Assembly (NCBI GenBank): GCA_964518335.1
Contig: CAZFDT010000028.1
Coordinates: 1-59,289 of the forward strand
Reading direction: 5' to 3'
Origin: CAZFDT01 sp964518335
Lineage (GTDB): Bacteria; Planctomycetota; Phycisphaerae; Phycisphaerales; Phycisphaeraceae
Length of the DNA stretch: 59,289 bases
Shown here: positions 32,588 through 40,922 of the stretch, piece after piece
How the letters are laid out: each line of letters opens with the position of its first letter
Position numbering within the stretch: the stretch's first letter is position 1
Translations under genes and position numbers: made by a program
The notes under the pieces: generated by a model
Told to the model about the DNA's origin: nothing
Databases searched by the model: none
Seen by the model: the letters and a program-made list of their open reading frames with translations, nothing else

Positions 32588-33814
32588 TTACGCAACTGTC
32601 GGCCCCAGGCGCACCACGGTCTTGGGCGACAGGGGGTAGGTGGACAGCAGGGTGCCGACGTCGTCGGAAGTGACGGCCATGAGACGGGCCAGCTCCTCTT
32701 CAAGGGGAGCGTAGCGGCCCAGGTAGGTCCACTGGCTGCCCAAGAGGTGCATACGGCCGCGGGGGTTTTCGCCCTGCAGCGTGGCGCTGGTGGCGAGCTT
32801 GTTCTTGACGCGGACGATCTCATCGGGATCGATTGAGGACGTGACGCCGTCGATCGCTGCAGTGAGCCTGGCCTCGACCTCGACGGCGCGCTGGGGGTCG
32901 CAGGAGGCGTAGCCGATGAAGCTGCCGGCGTGGTCGGCGGGGCTGAAGCTGAAGTCAGCCTCGTCGGCGAGGCCCGGCTCGATCAGCGCCCAGTAGAGGC
33001 GGGAACCTTCCTCGTCGCCGATGGCGTCGGCGAGCACGCGGGCGGCGTAGCGCGACACGTCCTGAGCCGCGGGGGCCGGGCACATGAGACCGACGTAATG
33101 GCGGGTGACTTTCTCGTCGCGCACGTTGACCTGGCCGCCCACGGGCCGGGGCGAGCCGAGGGTGCGACCGGCGCGGGTGGGTCGCCACGACGCCGTCGTC
33201 GCCGCCACGTCGTCGAGCAGCCGGGCGAAGTCGATCCGCCCCGCCGCGGCGACGGTGATGTTGTCGGCACTGTATCTCTGCTCGAAGTAGCCACGCATCT
33301 GCCCGGCGGTCAGCGCCTTGATCGTGTCGGTCGTGCCCAGCACGCGAAAGCCCAGCGGATGCCCCCGGTAGTGATTTTCCAGCATCGCATCCTGCAGTCG
33401 CCACGTCGGGCGGTCCTCGTACATGCCGATCTCTTCGAGGATGACGTTGCGCTCCATGTTGAAGTCGTCATCGCGCAGCGCCGGCCGCAGCATGTCGCCC
33501 AGCAGGTCCACCGCGCGCGGCAGGAACTCGGGCAGCACGGCGGCGTAATACACGGTCATCTCGTGCGAGGTGAAGGCGTTGTAGTTGGCCCCCATCTCGT
33601 CGAACTCGCGGTTGACGTCGTCGGCACTTCGCCGGGCCGTGCCCTTGAACATCATGTGCTCGAGGAAGTGCGACACGCCCATCAGCTCGGGCGTCTCGTC
33701 ACGCGCCCCGGTCTTGACGAAGAAGCCCACCGCGCCCGTGTGGGCGTCGGCGTCACATTCGGCGATCACGGTCAGCCCGTTGGGCAATGTCTGCTGGCGA
33801 AAGTCGATGCTCAT
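32588..33814 (-). CDS. M16 family zinc metallopeptidase
   Basis: A 408-residue insulinase-type peptidase. The inverted zinc motif HFLEH lies at residues ~48-52 with the downstream acid in NVILEEIGMYEDRP. The M16_C domain (residues ~170-345) includes YSADNITVAAAGRIDFARLL and a typical VRDEKVTRHYVGLM strand. There is no signal peptide, as for processing peptidase-like bacterial enzymes of this length. Both halves of one clamshell are present; a partner subunit may not be needed. TAGGAT ends 6 nt before the ATG, a possible leaderless start, and no strong ribosome site is seen. Substrate unknown. Confidence 0.9.
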   Translation of the reverse strand: MSIDFRQQTLPNGLTVIAECDADAHTGAVGFFVKTGARDETPELMGVSHFLEHMMFKGTARRSADDVNREFDEMGANYNAFTSHEMTVYYAAVLPEFLPRAVDLLGDMLRPALRDDDFNMERNVILEEIGMYEDRPTWRLQDAMLENHYRGHPLGFRVLGTTDTIKALTAGQMRGYFEQRYSADNITVAAAGRIDFARLLDDVAATTASWRPTRAGRTLGSPRPVGGQVNVRDEKVTRHYVGLMCPAPAAQDVSRYAARVLADAIGDEEGSRLYWALIEPGLADEADFSFSPADHAGSFIGYASCDPQRAVEVEARLTAAIDGVTSSIDPDEIVRVKNKLATSATLQGENPRGRMHLLGSQWTYLGRYAPLEEELARLMAVTSDDVGTLLSTYPLSPKTVVRLGPTVA

Positions 33815-33908
33815 ACCCCAATCCTAAGCAAAATACTTCGCGTTGGCATGACCAGACGGTGTGGGCGAGGCCCACGTGCGATGGTCGTCAAGTCTCGGGC
33901 GAGCCGAC

Positions 33909-34802
33909 TCAGGCGTGGCCGACGGTGGCGAAGTAGTGGTCGATGAATCGTCCTGCATCGACGGTTTCGGCGACGCGGTGGGGGCGGGCGTCGCCGGCGT
34001 GCAGCGTGGTGCGGCCCGGCTCGCGGGGGTCAGCGAGGTCCACTGCAACGCGTCCGTCGCGGTAGCGGCACAGATCCGGCTCGAAGATGGCGGCGGCGGC
34101 CAGCGGATCGTGGAAGGTGATCTCCGGTCGATCGTGGAACCACACCTCGGCCAGGTCGGCGACGACGCCCAGCGGCCCGCCGGCGCGTGCGAATCGTCGG
34201 CGGCAATCGTCAGCGCCCAGCTTCACCTGCAGCGTCACGTCCAGCCCATAAGCGGTCAGCGAGGCGCCGGGCGTACCGTACACCACCGCCGACGCCGCTG
34301 GATCGCAGCGGACGTTCCATTCCGCGCCGCGGTTGGGCCGGAAAAAGTCGCCGTTCATGAGCACGATCGATCGCAGCAGCGAGGCGATGCCCGGATCCAG
34401 CGCCAGCAGCACGGCTACATTGGTGAGCGGGCCGATGGCGAAGAGGCACAACTCACCGGGTCGGGCGCGAATGGTGCGGCGCAGGTATTCGACGGCGTCG
34501 CTGGCGAAGCGTTTCTGATGCGGCCGGTCTTTGACGGCATCGTACTGGGGCACGTGGGGCTGGCCGGGGCCCAGCCCGGGCACGAGCGGCCCAGCCAGCC
34601 CGGCGTGGATCGGCACGTCGCCGCGGCCGGCGGATTCGCACACCAGCGCGCATAGCGCCGCACGTTGCTGCGTGTCGCCGGACACGGTGGTGACGCCCAC
34701 CAGCTCGCATCGCGGCTGCTTGAGCAGATACGCCAGCGCGACCGCGTCGTCGATGTCGGAGCCAATGTCGGTGTCGAGCAGAACAGGGATCGTGTCAGGC
34801 AT
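33909..34802 (-). CDS. Nucleoside hydrolase (inosine-uridine preferring family)
   Basis: A 297-residue protein with the family's N-terminal calcium-binding motif, LLDTDIGSDIDDAVALAYLL (residues ~8-27). FAIGPLTNVAVLLALDPGIA and MNGDFFRPNRGAEWNVRCDP, which form the ribose pocket, and FHDPLAAAAIF near the C-terminus complete the pattern. Members cleave ribonucleosides to base and ribose. It starts 6 nt after the alanine dehydrogenase stop, so the two form an operon. A salvage role is inferred from the family; base preference cannot be told. Confidence 0.92.
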   Translation of the reverse strand: MPDTIPVLLDTDIGSDIDDAVALAYLLKQPRCELVGVTTVSGDTQQRAALCALVCESAGRGDVPIHAGLAGPLVPGLGPGQPHVPQYDAVKDRPHQKRFASDAVEYLRRTIRARPGELCLFAIGPLTNVAVLLALDPGIASLLRSIVLMNGDFFRPNRGAEWNVRCDPAASAVVYGTPGASLTAYGLDVTLQVKLGADDCRRRFARAGGPLGVVADLAEVWFHDRPEITFHDPLAAAAIFEPDLCRYRDGRVAVDLADPREPGRTTLHAGDARPHRVAETVDAGRFIDHYFATVGHA

Positions 34803-34808
34803 GGGTGG

Positions 34809-35909
34809 TCACGGATGGCTGGGGAGGTCGGGGAAAACGCGGGCCACTGCAGCATTGACGATGCGTCCGTCGCGGACGTTGAGCGACTGAGCGATGCCTG
34901 CATCGGCGGCGACAAAGCGGTCCACCCCCTCGTTGGCGAGCTTGATCACGTAGGGCTGCGTGGCGTGGCAGAGGGCCTGCGTGCTGGTGCGGCCGACGGC
35001 GCCGGGCATGTTCGCCACGCAGTAATGCACGACGCCATCGACGATGAACGTCGGGTCGGTGTGCGTCGTGGGTCGGCTGGTCTCGATGCACCCGCCCTGG
35101 TCAATGCCCACGTCGATGATGACACTGCCGTTGGGCATGGCCTTGAGCATCTGGCGATCGACCAGCACGGGGGCCAGCGCGCCGGGGATGAGCACCGCGC
35201 CGATGACCAGGTCGCTGGTGGTCACGTGGTGGCGGATGGCGTGGGGATCGCTGTAGATCGTGCGCACGTTGGCGGGCATGACATCGTCGAGGTAACGCAG
35301 GCGATCGATGTTGACATCCATGATGACGACGTTGGCCCCGAGGCCCGCGGCGACCTTGGCGGCGTTGGTGCCGACGACTCCGCCGCCGAGCACCGTCACC
35401 TTCGCCGGCTCGACGCCCGGCACGCCCGCCAGCAGGATGCCCCGGCCCATCATCGGCCGCTCCAGGTACTTGGCTCCCTCCTGAATCGACATGCGTCCCG
35501 CCACCTCGCTCATCGGCGTGAGCAGCGGCAGGCGGCCCTGCCGATCGTGCAGCGTCTCGTATGCCACCGCCGTGATCCCCGCCTTCAGGCATGCTGCAGT
35601 GAGCTCACGCGACGCGGCGAAGTGAAAGTACGTGAACAGCACCTGGCCTTTTCGCAGCAGCGGATACTCCGCCGCCAGTGGCTCTTTCACCTTGACGATC
35701 AACTCCGCTTTGGCGAACACCTCCTCGTGCTCCTCCACCATCGTCGCGCCCGCCGCGGTGTACTGCTCGTTCTCGTACCCGCTGCCCACCCCGGCGTCGC
35801 GCTCGACCAGCACCTGATGCCCTGCCTTGGCGAGCAGCTCGACGCCCACCGGCAGCATCGCCACACGGTACTCGTCACTCTTGATCTCACGCGGTACACC
35901 GATAATCAC
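34809..35909 (-). CDS. ald: Alanine dehydrogenase
   Basis: A 366-residue L-alanine dehydrogenase (alanine + NAD = pyruvate + ammonia + NADH). Landmarks: IGVPREIKSDEYRVAMLPVG at the start, ELIVKVKEPLAAEYPLL with the pyruvate-binding Lys, the substrate-side FTYFHFAASRELTAACLKAG, Rossmann motif VTVLGGGVVGTNAAKVAAGL, and CVANMPGAVGRTSTQAL near the end. The start is GTG 35909 with AAGGA 8 nt before it; upstream the terminator of dnaN intervenes. It is followed by a nucleoside hydrolase gene in the same unit. Contains two near-copies of the iterated 10-mer (34848 and 35592). Confidence 0.95.
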   Translation of the reverse strand: MIIGVPREIKSDEYRVAMLPVGVELLAKAGHQVLVERDAGVGSGYENEQYTAAGATMVEEHEEVFAKAELIVKVKEPLAAEYPLLRKGQVLFTYFHFAASRELTAACLKAGITAVAYETLHDRQGRLPLLTPMSEVAGRMSIQEGAKYLERPMMGRGILLAGVPGVEPAKVTVLGGGVVGTNAAKVAAGLGANVVIMDVNIDRLRYLDDVMPANVRTIYSDPHAIRHHVTTSDLVIGAVLIPGALAPVLVDRQMLKAMPNGSVIIDVGIDQGGCIETSRPTTHTDPTFIVDGVVHYCVANMPGAVGRTSTQALCHATQPYVIKLANEGVDRFVAADAGIAQSLNVRDGRIVNAAVARVFPDLPSHP

Positions 35910-35927
35910 GGGTGAGTCCTTTCTGCG

Positions 35928-35958
35928 AAAAAAAGGCCCAAGGAAGATGCCTTGGGCT
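35928..35958 (-). terminator. Rho-independent terminator of dnaN
   Basis: On the minus strand AGCCCAAGG pairs with CCTTGGGCC around a 6-nt loop, and seven Ts follow (As at 35928-35934 on the plus strand). It lies 51 nt past the dnaN stop and separates dnaN from ald. Confidence 0.9.
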
Positions 35959-36009
35959 CGTGGGTCGATTCCGCTAAGCCGCAAGCGGCCGCCGGATGGT
36001 TCGCGAAAG

Positions 36010-37116
36010 TCACGACAGATTCACCGGCATCACGACGTAGAGGAAGTTGCCCGCGGTCTTGAGGACGCCGGGCTTGTTGCCGGCCTTGAACTCGAAGTTC
36101 ACTTTGTCCTCCTCGATCACCTTCAGGGCGTCGAGCATATAGACGGGGTTGAAGCCGATGTCGATCGCTTCGCCGCTGTATTCGGGCAGTTCGACGTTGA
36201 TCTCGGCCTCGCCCATCTCGGGGGCGCGGCTGGACAGCGTCAGGCCGTCCTTCGAGAAACTCATCTTCACGCCCTTGCTCTCCTCATTGGTCAGCAGAGC
36301 GGCGCGGCGAAACGCCGAGACAAGCGTGTCGGTGTTGAGCGTGGCCTTGCGGTCGCCGTCCTTGGGCACGACGTCCTTGTAAGGCGGGAAGTTGCCCTCG
36401 ACCAGGTTGCTCGCCAGGGTGGCGGCGTCGGTGGCGAAGAGGATCTGACTGTTCTCGATCTTGACGCGCACGGTTTCCTCGCCGTCGTTGAACAGGCGCT
36501 GCAGCAGGTGCAGGGCCTTGGTCGGCACGATGGCGATGGTGGCCTTGCCTTCACCCTTGGCGCCCTTGCACGCGCCTTTGGCCATGGCCAGCCGGTGGCC
36601 GTCGGTCGCCACGACGGTGAGCTTGTTGCCGTCGCGCTCGACGAGGACGCCGTTGATGGCGTAGCGGCTGTTCTCCCGCGCGGTGGCGAAGATGGTCAGG
36701 GCGATGAGGCGGTGCAGGTCGCTGGCCGACACTTCAAAGTCGGCATCGCCCTTGAACTCGGGCACGGGGGGAAAGTCAGCCACGGGATAGCCGAAGATCT
36801 TGAACTTGCTGTCTTGGCCGGTGATGGTGGCCTGGTCCTGTTCGACGCTGATGGTGAGCGTGGGGTCGATCGATTCGCGGACGATGGCCGAGAGCTTGTC
36901 GGCGGGGACCAGGGCGCTGCCGGGCTGCTGCACCTCGACGCGGGCGGTGGCGAGCGTGATGCCCACCTCCATGTCCGTCGCCGCCAGCGTGAGGGTCGAA
37001 CCCTCGGCGGTGAGCTTGACGCAGGTGAGCACCGGCTTGGGCGTGCGGGCCACCACCACGCCGCCGACCACGTTCAGGGCCTCGACCAACGCACCACGAT
37101 CGCAGATGACCTTCAT
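36010..37116 (-). CDS. dnaN: DNA polymerase III sliding clamp beta subunit
   Basis: A 368-residue beta clamp, which forms a ring dimer of three domains per subunit holding Pol III on DNA. Motifs: MKVICDRGALVEALNVVGGV, TPKPVLTCVKLTA, the DFPPVPEF turn, ATARENSRYAINGVLVERDG, ATDGHRLAMAKG, and the typical C-terminus FNPVYMLDALKVIEEDKVNF ending VVMPVNLS. ATG 37116 follows AGAGGG by a good distance; a TTG two codons earlier is unlikely. A strong terminator follows. dnaA and recF are not adjacent, so this is not evidence of oriC. Confidence 0.96.
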   Translation of the reverse strand: MKVICDRGALVEALNVVGGVVVARTPKPVLTCVKLTAEGSTLTLAATDMEVGITLATARVEVQQPGSALVPADKLSAIVRESIDPTLTISVEQDQATITGQDSKFKIFGYPVADFPPVPEFKGDADFEVSASDLHRLIALTIFATARENSRYAINGVLVERDGNKLTVVATDGHRLAMAKGACKGAKGEGKATIAIVPTKALHLLQRLFNDGEETVRVKIENSQILFATDAATLASNLVEGNFPPYKDVVPKDGDRKATLNTDTLVSAFRRAALLTNEESKGVKMSFSKDGLTLSSRAPEMGEAEINVELPEYSGEAIDIGFNPVYMLDALKVIEEDKVNFEFKAGNKPGVLKTAGNFLYVVMPVNLS

Positions 37117-37303
37117 AGACAAGACCCTCTCCGGCGAGGGAGCAACCCGTCGCCAATGTGTCCCAGACGGGAAAAGTTACCTTCACGGCGATGAGGCGGC
37201 AAATGGGCGGCAAGCCGCGGGAACCTCACAAACGACGAGAAGCGAAGCCATCCGAAAAGCACCTCCGCGGCGCCGGGTCGTGTGTTTCCCGCCCGTCCAT
37301 GGA

Positions 37304-38080
37304 TTACTGCAGCCCCCAGCTTCGCATGTTTTCGAGGCTGATCTTGAGGCTCTCGAAGGGGTCAAGGTCGCCGGCGTCGCGTTCGACGAGATACCACTGC
37401 ACGCCCGCGGCCTTGCAGGCGTCGAGGATGCGGGGCCAGTTGAGGTTGCCGCTGCCGACCTCGACCATCTTGTGCTGCCGGTCGGGGGTGATGGTGATGT
37501 CCTTGAAGTGGACGGCGGGAATGCGACCCTTGACTTTCTCGATCCAGGCGGCCGGATCGCCGCCGCCGTGGGCCACCCAGTAGGTGTCGATCTCGAACCA
37601 CACGGCCGGGTCGCACTCGCGCAGCAGCACGTCGATGGCCGTGACCGCTCGGCGGCCGTCCATGGCCACGGTCGCCCACTCGTGGCTGTGGTTGTGGTAA
37701 CCGATCGCCAGCCCCTTGGCCTTGAGCGCCTTGGCCGTCTCGCTGTAGTCCCTGGCAAAGGCGGCCCACTCGGCCTGGGTCAGCGCCTTGCCGAAGCCGA
37801 ACCCGCCGATGGCGGTGAGCTTGCACCCGATGGTCTGGTGCTCGTCGATGATCCTGGCGGTGTCCTTCATCTGGTCCATGCTGCGGTGCGTGGCGGCGCA
37901 GACCAGGCCGTTGTCGTCGAGGATCTTGCGAAGCTCTTTGGGCTCGATGGCGCCGATGCCCGAGGCCTGCACCGCGCGGTAGCCCATCTTGCTGAGCTTG
38001 GCGCAGCTCGCGGCGATGTCGGCGGGGGTCTTGCAGAAGTCGCGGATCGTGTACATCTGGGCGCCGATCTGGGTGGCCAT
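37304..38080 (-). CDS. Sugar phosphate isomerase/epimerase family protein
   Basis: A 258-residue TIM-barrel protein of the AP-endonuclease-2/xylose isomerase-like family. Visible pattern: IGAQMYTIRDFCKTPADIAA at the start, MGYRAVQASGIG, metal-site region LAIGYHNHSHEWATVA, CDPAVWFEIDTYWVAHGG, GRIPAVHFKDITITPDR and a C-terminal YLVERDAGDLDPFESLKISL. The EID, HFKD and ERD acids and histidines are the usual divalent-metal ligands. AAGGA precedes the ATG. Family members isomerise or epimerise sugars such as inosose or hydroxypyruvate; the specific reaction is unknown. It stands alone. Confidence 0.88.
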   Translation of the reverse strand: MATQIGAQMYTIRDFCKTPADIAASCAKLSKMGYRAVQASGIGAIEPKELRKILDDNGLVCAATHRSMDQMKDTARIIDEHQTIGCKLTAIGGFGFGKALTQAEWAAFARDYSETAKALKAKGLAIGYHNHSHEWATVAMDGRRAVTAIDVLLRECDPAVWFEIDTYWVAHGGGDPAAWIEKVKGRIPAVHFKDITITPDRQHKMVEVGSGNLNWPRILDACKAAGVQWYLVERDAGDLDPFESLKISLENMRSWGLQ

Positions 38081-38137
38081 GGGCGTTCCTTGGTTGAGGG
38101 TGAAGGGCCAGAGTGTAGCCGAACCTGACGGGTAAAT

Positions 38138-39226
38138 CTAATCGGAGCGGTTCATCCGCTGGCCCCGGCGCACCAGCAGGATCGCCCACGCGATGAGTGC
38201 CGCATTGATAAGAAAAAACGCCAGAAAAACCCGCAGTCCGCCGACGCGCGACGCCTGGGCGTGCGCGTCGTACAACGCCGTGATGTCCACGCTGTGCAGT
38301 CGGATCGCCTCGCGCACCACCGTCATGCCCAGGATGGTCACGAGCACGCCGACGGTGGTCAGCACAAGCTGGCCGGCACGAATGGCTCCCGCCCGCAACA
38401 GGGCGCCGAAGCCGGCGGCCTGAGCCATCGCGCCGACGGTGGCGATATGCCGGTATGACGATGCGAGCGGGCTCGACGCTGCTTTCCACACCGTCGGCTC
38501 CATCGTCGCGTACCACCCCGCGCAGATCACGGCGGCGCCCATCGCCACGAGCGCCGCCAGCGCCAAGGCGCGCACCTGTCCAGGCGCGACGTCGCGGCCG
38601 TCACGCTGCGCAAACCACAACTGCCACAGCGCCAGCATCGCCATCGTCGGCACGGACCCGATGAACCACATCCCCAGGCGCGGCACGAGCGCCGGCTCGA
38701 AATGGCTCACGCGCCGCTCGCCGTAGAACGCGCCCCATTCCACCGGGGACTTCACGCTCAACAGGTGGTTCTCCGTCCACGAGTACGCCACGAACGCAAA
38801 GCAAGCGAACGCCACCACCGCCACCCCGCTGCGCAGCCACGCCGGCCACCGCCCTGCCGCCTTCGCCTTGAGCACGTACAGAAGGTAGAACCCCACGATC
38901 AGCACCGGCACGATCGCCATCCACCGGTGGAACAGCAGCAGATTGGCCGTGTAAAACCGCTCGTGATAGAGGATCTGGATGAACAGAATCGGCGCCACCC
39001 CCGCCGTGATCGCCGCGCCCAGAGCAAAAGGCAGCCAGTCCCGCAGCACATCCCGCACCGTCGCGCCGTCGCCGTTGCACTTGCCCGACATGCCCGTCAC
39101 CGCCAGCCAGCCCGCGCCGGCCACCACATAGTTCATGAACACCACGTGGACCGCCAGCGTCGCCACGTAAAGCACCAGGTACAACGCCGTCGGCCAGGAA
39201 AACCCAAGGGGAAACGTCGCGTTCAT
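38138..39226 (-). CDS. Cytochrome bd-like oxidase, small (subunit II-like) membrane protein
   Basis: A 362-residue protein with about eight or nine membrane helices (for example SWPTALYLVLYVATLAVHVV and LPFALGAAITAGVAPILFIQ). It starts 4 nt after the stop of the large subunit with its fused cytochrome c, so the two must be made together. It has the size and helix number of CydB but little of its sequence pattern. HERFYTANLLLFHRWM and SFRHIATVG-like segments (SYRHIATVGAMAQAAG) hold candidate heme His residues. The most likely role is partner subunit of a cytochrome bd-superfamily oxidoreductase; this rests on context. Confidence 0.6.
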   Translation of the reverse strand: MNATFPLGFSWPTALYLVLYVATLAVHVVFMNYVVAGAGWLAVTGMSGKCNGDGATVRDVLRDWLPFALGAAITAGVAPILFIQILYHERFYTANLLLFHRWMAIVPVLIVGFYLLYVLKAKAAGRWPAWLRSGVAVVAFACFAFVAYSWTENHLLSVKSPVEWGAFYGERRVSHFEPALVPRLGMWFIGSVPTMAMLALWQLWFAQRDGRDVAPGQVRALALAALVAMGAAVICAGWYATMEPTVWKAASSPLASSYRHIATVGAMAQAAGFGALLRAGAIRAGQLVLTTVGVLVTILGMTVVREAIRLHSVDITALYDAHAQASRVGGLRVFLAFFLINAALIAWAILLVRRGQRMNRSD

Positions 39227-39230
39227 GTCG

Positions 39231-40691
39231 TCACCGGTTGTCCTGTTCCGCATGCGGAGCAGCGTCTGCCTCCGCCGCCCTGGCCATCGCCACGTACCCC
39301 GGCTCCACGCCCGCCTCGTCCAGCCAGCTTCTGATCCGCTCCATCACATCCGCATATGCGGGATCCAGCGTCGTGTCGGTCCAGGTTCGCGGCCGACCTG
39401 CCGCCTCCCACCCGATCCATTGCACCAGGGCTTCCAGTTCCGCGGGTGTGCCGGCAAACGGAGGCATGAACGGTTTGAGCAACTGCAGCTTGGCCAGGTT
39501 CTGCCGTCGCATCTCCAGCGTCCACGTGCCTGCCAGATGCGTCAGGCCGTTGACGCCGCTCACCGTGTGGCACACGCTGCACTGCATGCGGTACACCTTC
39601 ATGCCGAGCTGCAGTTGACCCGTCGGGTATGCCGCCGCGTCGCGCAGCGGATAGGGGTCGTCCGTCACGCTGCCCACCTCGCGCAGTCGCGCCACCTCGT
39701 CCCGGCCGATCGAGTTGGAGTAGAGCATCTGGCGGATCGTGAACGGCTTGCGCACACCCTCGCGGACGAACTCGCCCCCGGCGCTGGCGCCGAACGCCAG
39801 AATGACCAGCAGCGTCGCCGTCGCGCCGTTGATGTACAGCTTCTGCCGGATCATTCCGACGATCGCATAGGCCCCCACCAGCACCGACGCCCCGATGGTG
39901 ATGTTCAGAAACATCGTCATCGCCGCGCTGCCCCCCAGCACGTACAGACGGCTGTCCTCGGGAATCACCGCCAGAAACCAGGCGCCGAGCCCCGGCATGA
40001 GCACCATCGGCCCCAGCAGCAGCGCCGCACGATTCACCAGCCACGTCTTGTCAGCCCGGTCGATCCGCATCGTGTTGATCACCACGCATGCCACCAGCGA
40101 CGCGATGGTCAGGCACGCGATCGTGCGGTACACCAGCGACGGCCAGAAGCTGGGGTTGAAAAAGCCCGCCCACACATTCTTGGTCTGCACCCAGTCCCCG
40201 GGGGTCAACTGCCACGAAATGATCCCGTTGATCCAGAACAGGCTGAACCACGCCGCCACGCTGTAGAGCAGCAGGAGCGTCATCCGCGCCCGGTCGTGAA
40301 GCTGCGCCCCGTAACGGTAGAACGCATAGCCAGCGACGATCTCCAGGCAGAAGAACGTCCACTCCGTCGCCCACAGCCAGTGGAACTCGTGGACCATGAC
40401 CCCGATGGTTCGCGGCGAAATCTGAATCGTCGTGAACCACATCCCCACGCCCGTCAACGCGCCGAGCACAAAGGACAGCAGCACCAGGAGCTTGAAGTAC
40501 GAATCCAGCAATTGCCTGGCCAACTGGCGCGGGTCGCGTCCGCTCTGCGCCATCCACTGGAAATAGCACATGAGCATCCCCCCGCCGATGGCGAACTGCG
40601 CCAGAAAGACGTGCAGAATCCCGACGCCACCGATGACCAGCCCCTTCATCACCGGTCCGAAGTCGTTGACGGGATAGTACGGCAGATCCAT
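39231..40691 (-). CDS. Cytochrome bd-like subunit I with C-terminal cytochrome c domain
   Basis: A 486-residue protein. Residues 1-~330 form about nine membrane helices with a CydA-like core: an early His in GILHVFLAQFAIGGG, LTGVGMWFTTIQISP in place of GTGxxM, and the double acid WATEWTFFCLEIVAGYAFYR corresponding to the heme b595/d Glu pair. Residues ~390-450 are a class I cytochrome c with CSVCH heme-binding motif and FMPPFAG with a likely Met ligand. Such fusions occur in the cytochrome bd superfamily outside the classical quinol oxidases. The electron donor, and oxygen as acceptor, are inferred. Translated with the small subunit downstream. Confidence 0.75.
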   Translation of the reverse strand: MDLPYYPVNDFGPVMKGLVIGGVGILHVFLAQFAIGGGMLMCYFQWMAQSGRDPRQLARQLLDSYFKLLVLLSFVLGALTGVGMWFTTIQISPRTIGVMVHEFHWLWATEWTFFCLEIVAGYAFYRYGAQLHDRARMTLLLLYSVAAWFSLFWINGIISWQLTPGDWVQTKNVWAGFFNPSFWPSLVYRTIACLTIASLVACVVINTMRIDRADKTWLVNRAALLLGPMVLMPGLGAWFLAVIPEDSRLYVLGGSAAMTMFLNITIGASVLVGAYAIVGMIRQKLYINGATATLLVILAFGASAGGEFVREGVRKPFTIRQMLYSNSIGRDEVARLREVGSVTDDPYPLRDAAAYPTGQLQLGMKVYRMQCSVCHTVSGVNGLTHLAGTWTLEMRRQNLAKLQLLKPFMPPFAGTPAELEALVQWIGWEAAGRPRTWTDTTLDPAYADVMERIRSWLDEAGVEPGYVAMARAAEADAAPHAEQDNR

Positions 40692-40786
40692 GACGACCCC
40701 GGCCGCATCAACATCGCACCAGCGGCCAACGGGAGTATATCGCCAAGCCCCCTTGCGGTCCGGCCGCGAGCGCAGGGCCGGCGTGC

Positions 40787-40815
40787 TTGACACGGCAGGC
40801 GGCGGGGACTAACTT
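40787..40815 (+). promoter_or_regulatory. Promoter of the beta-helix protein gene
   Basis: TTGACA (40787-40792), a 17-nt spacer and TAACTT (40810-40815) form a plausible promoter. A TTTAAT at 40814-40819 is an alternative -10. The leader would be about 100 nt to the ATG at 40923. Confidence 0.5.
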
Positions 40816-40922
40816 TAATCGAATGATCGATTTTGCCGGGCGGGCCGCGGCCCAGTTTGCGCCGCTGGCACGGCCCCGCATCACTGGAGCGACCTCACTC
40901 GCCTCTAAAGGGACTATCACGC

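Noticed and set aside
36010..37116. Replication origin near dnaN
   Set aside because: No dnaA, recF or cluster of DnaA boxes (TTATNCACA) is visible around it.
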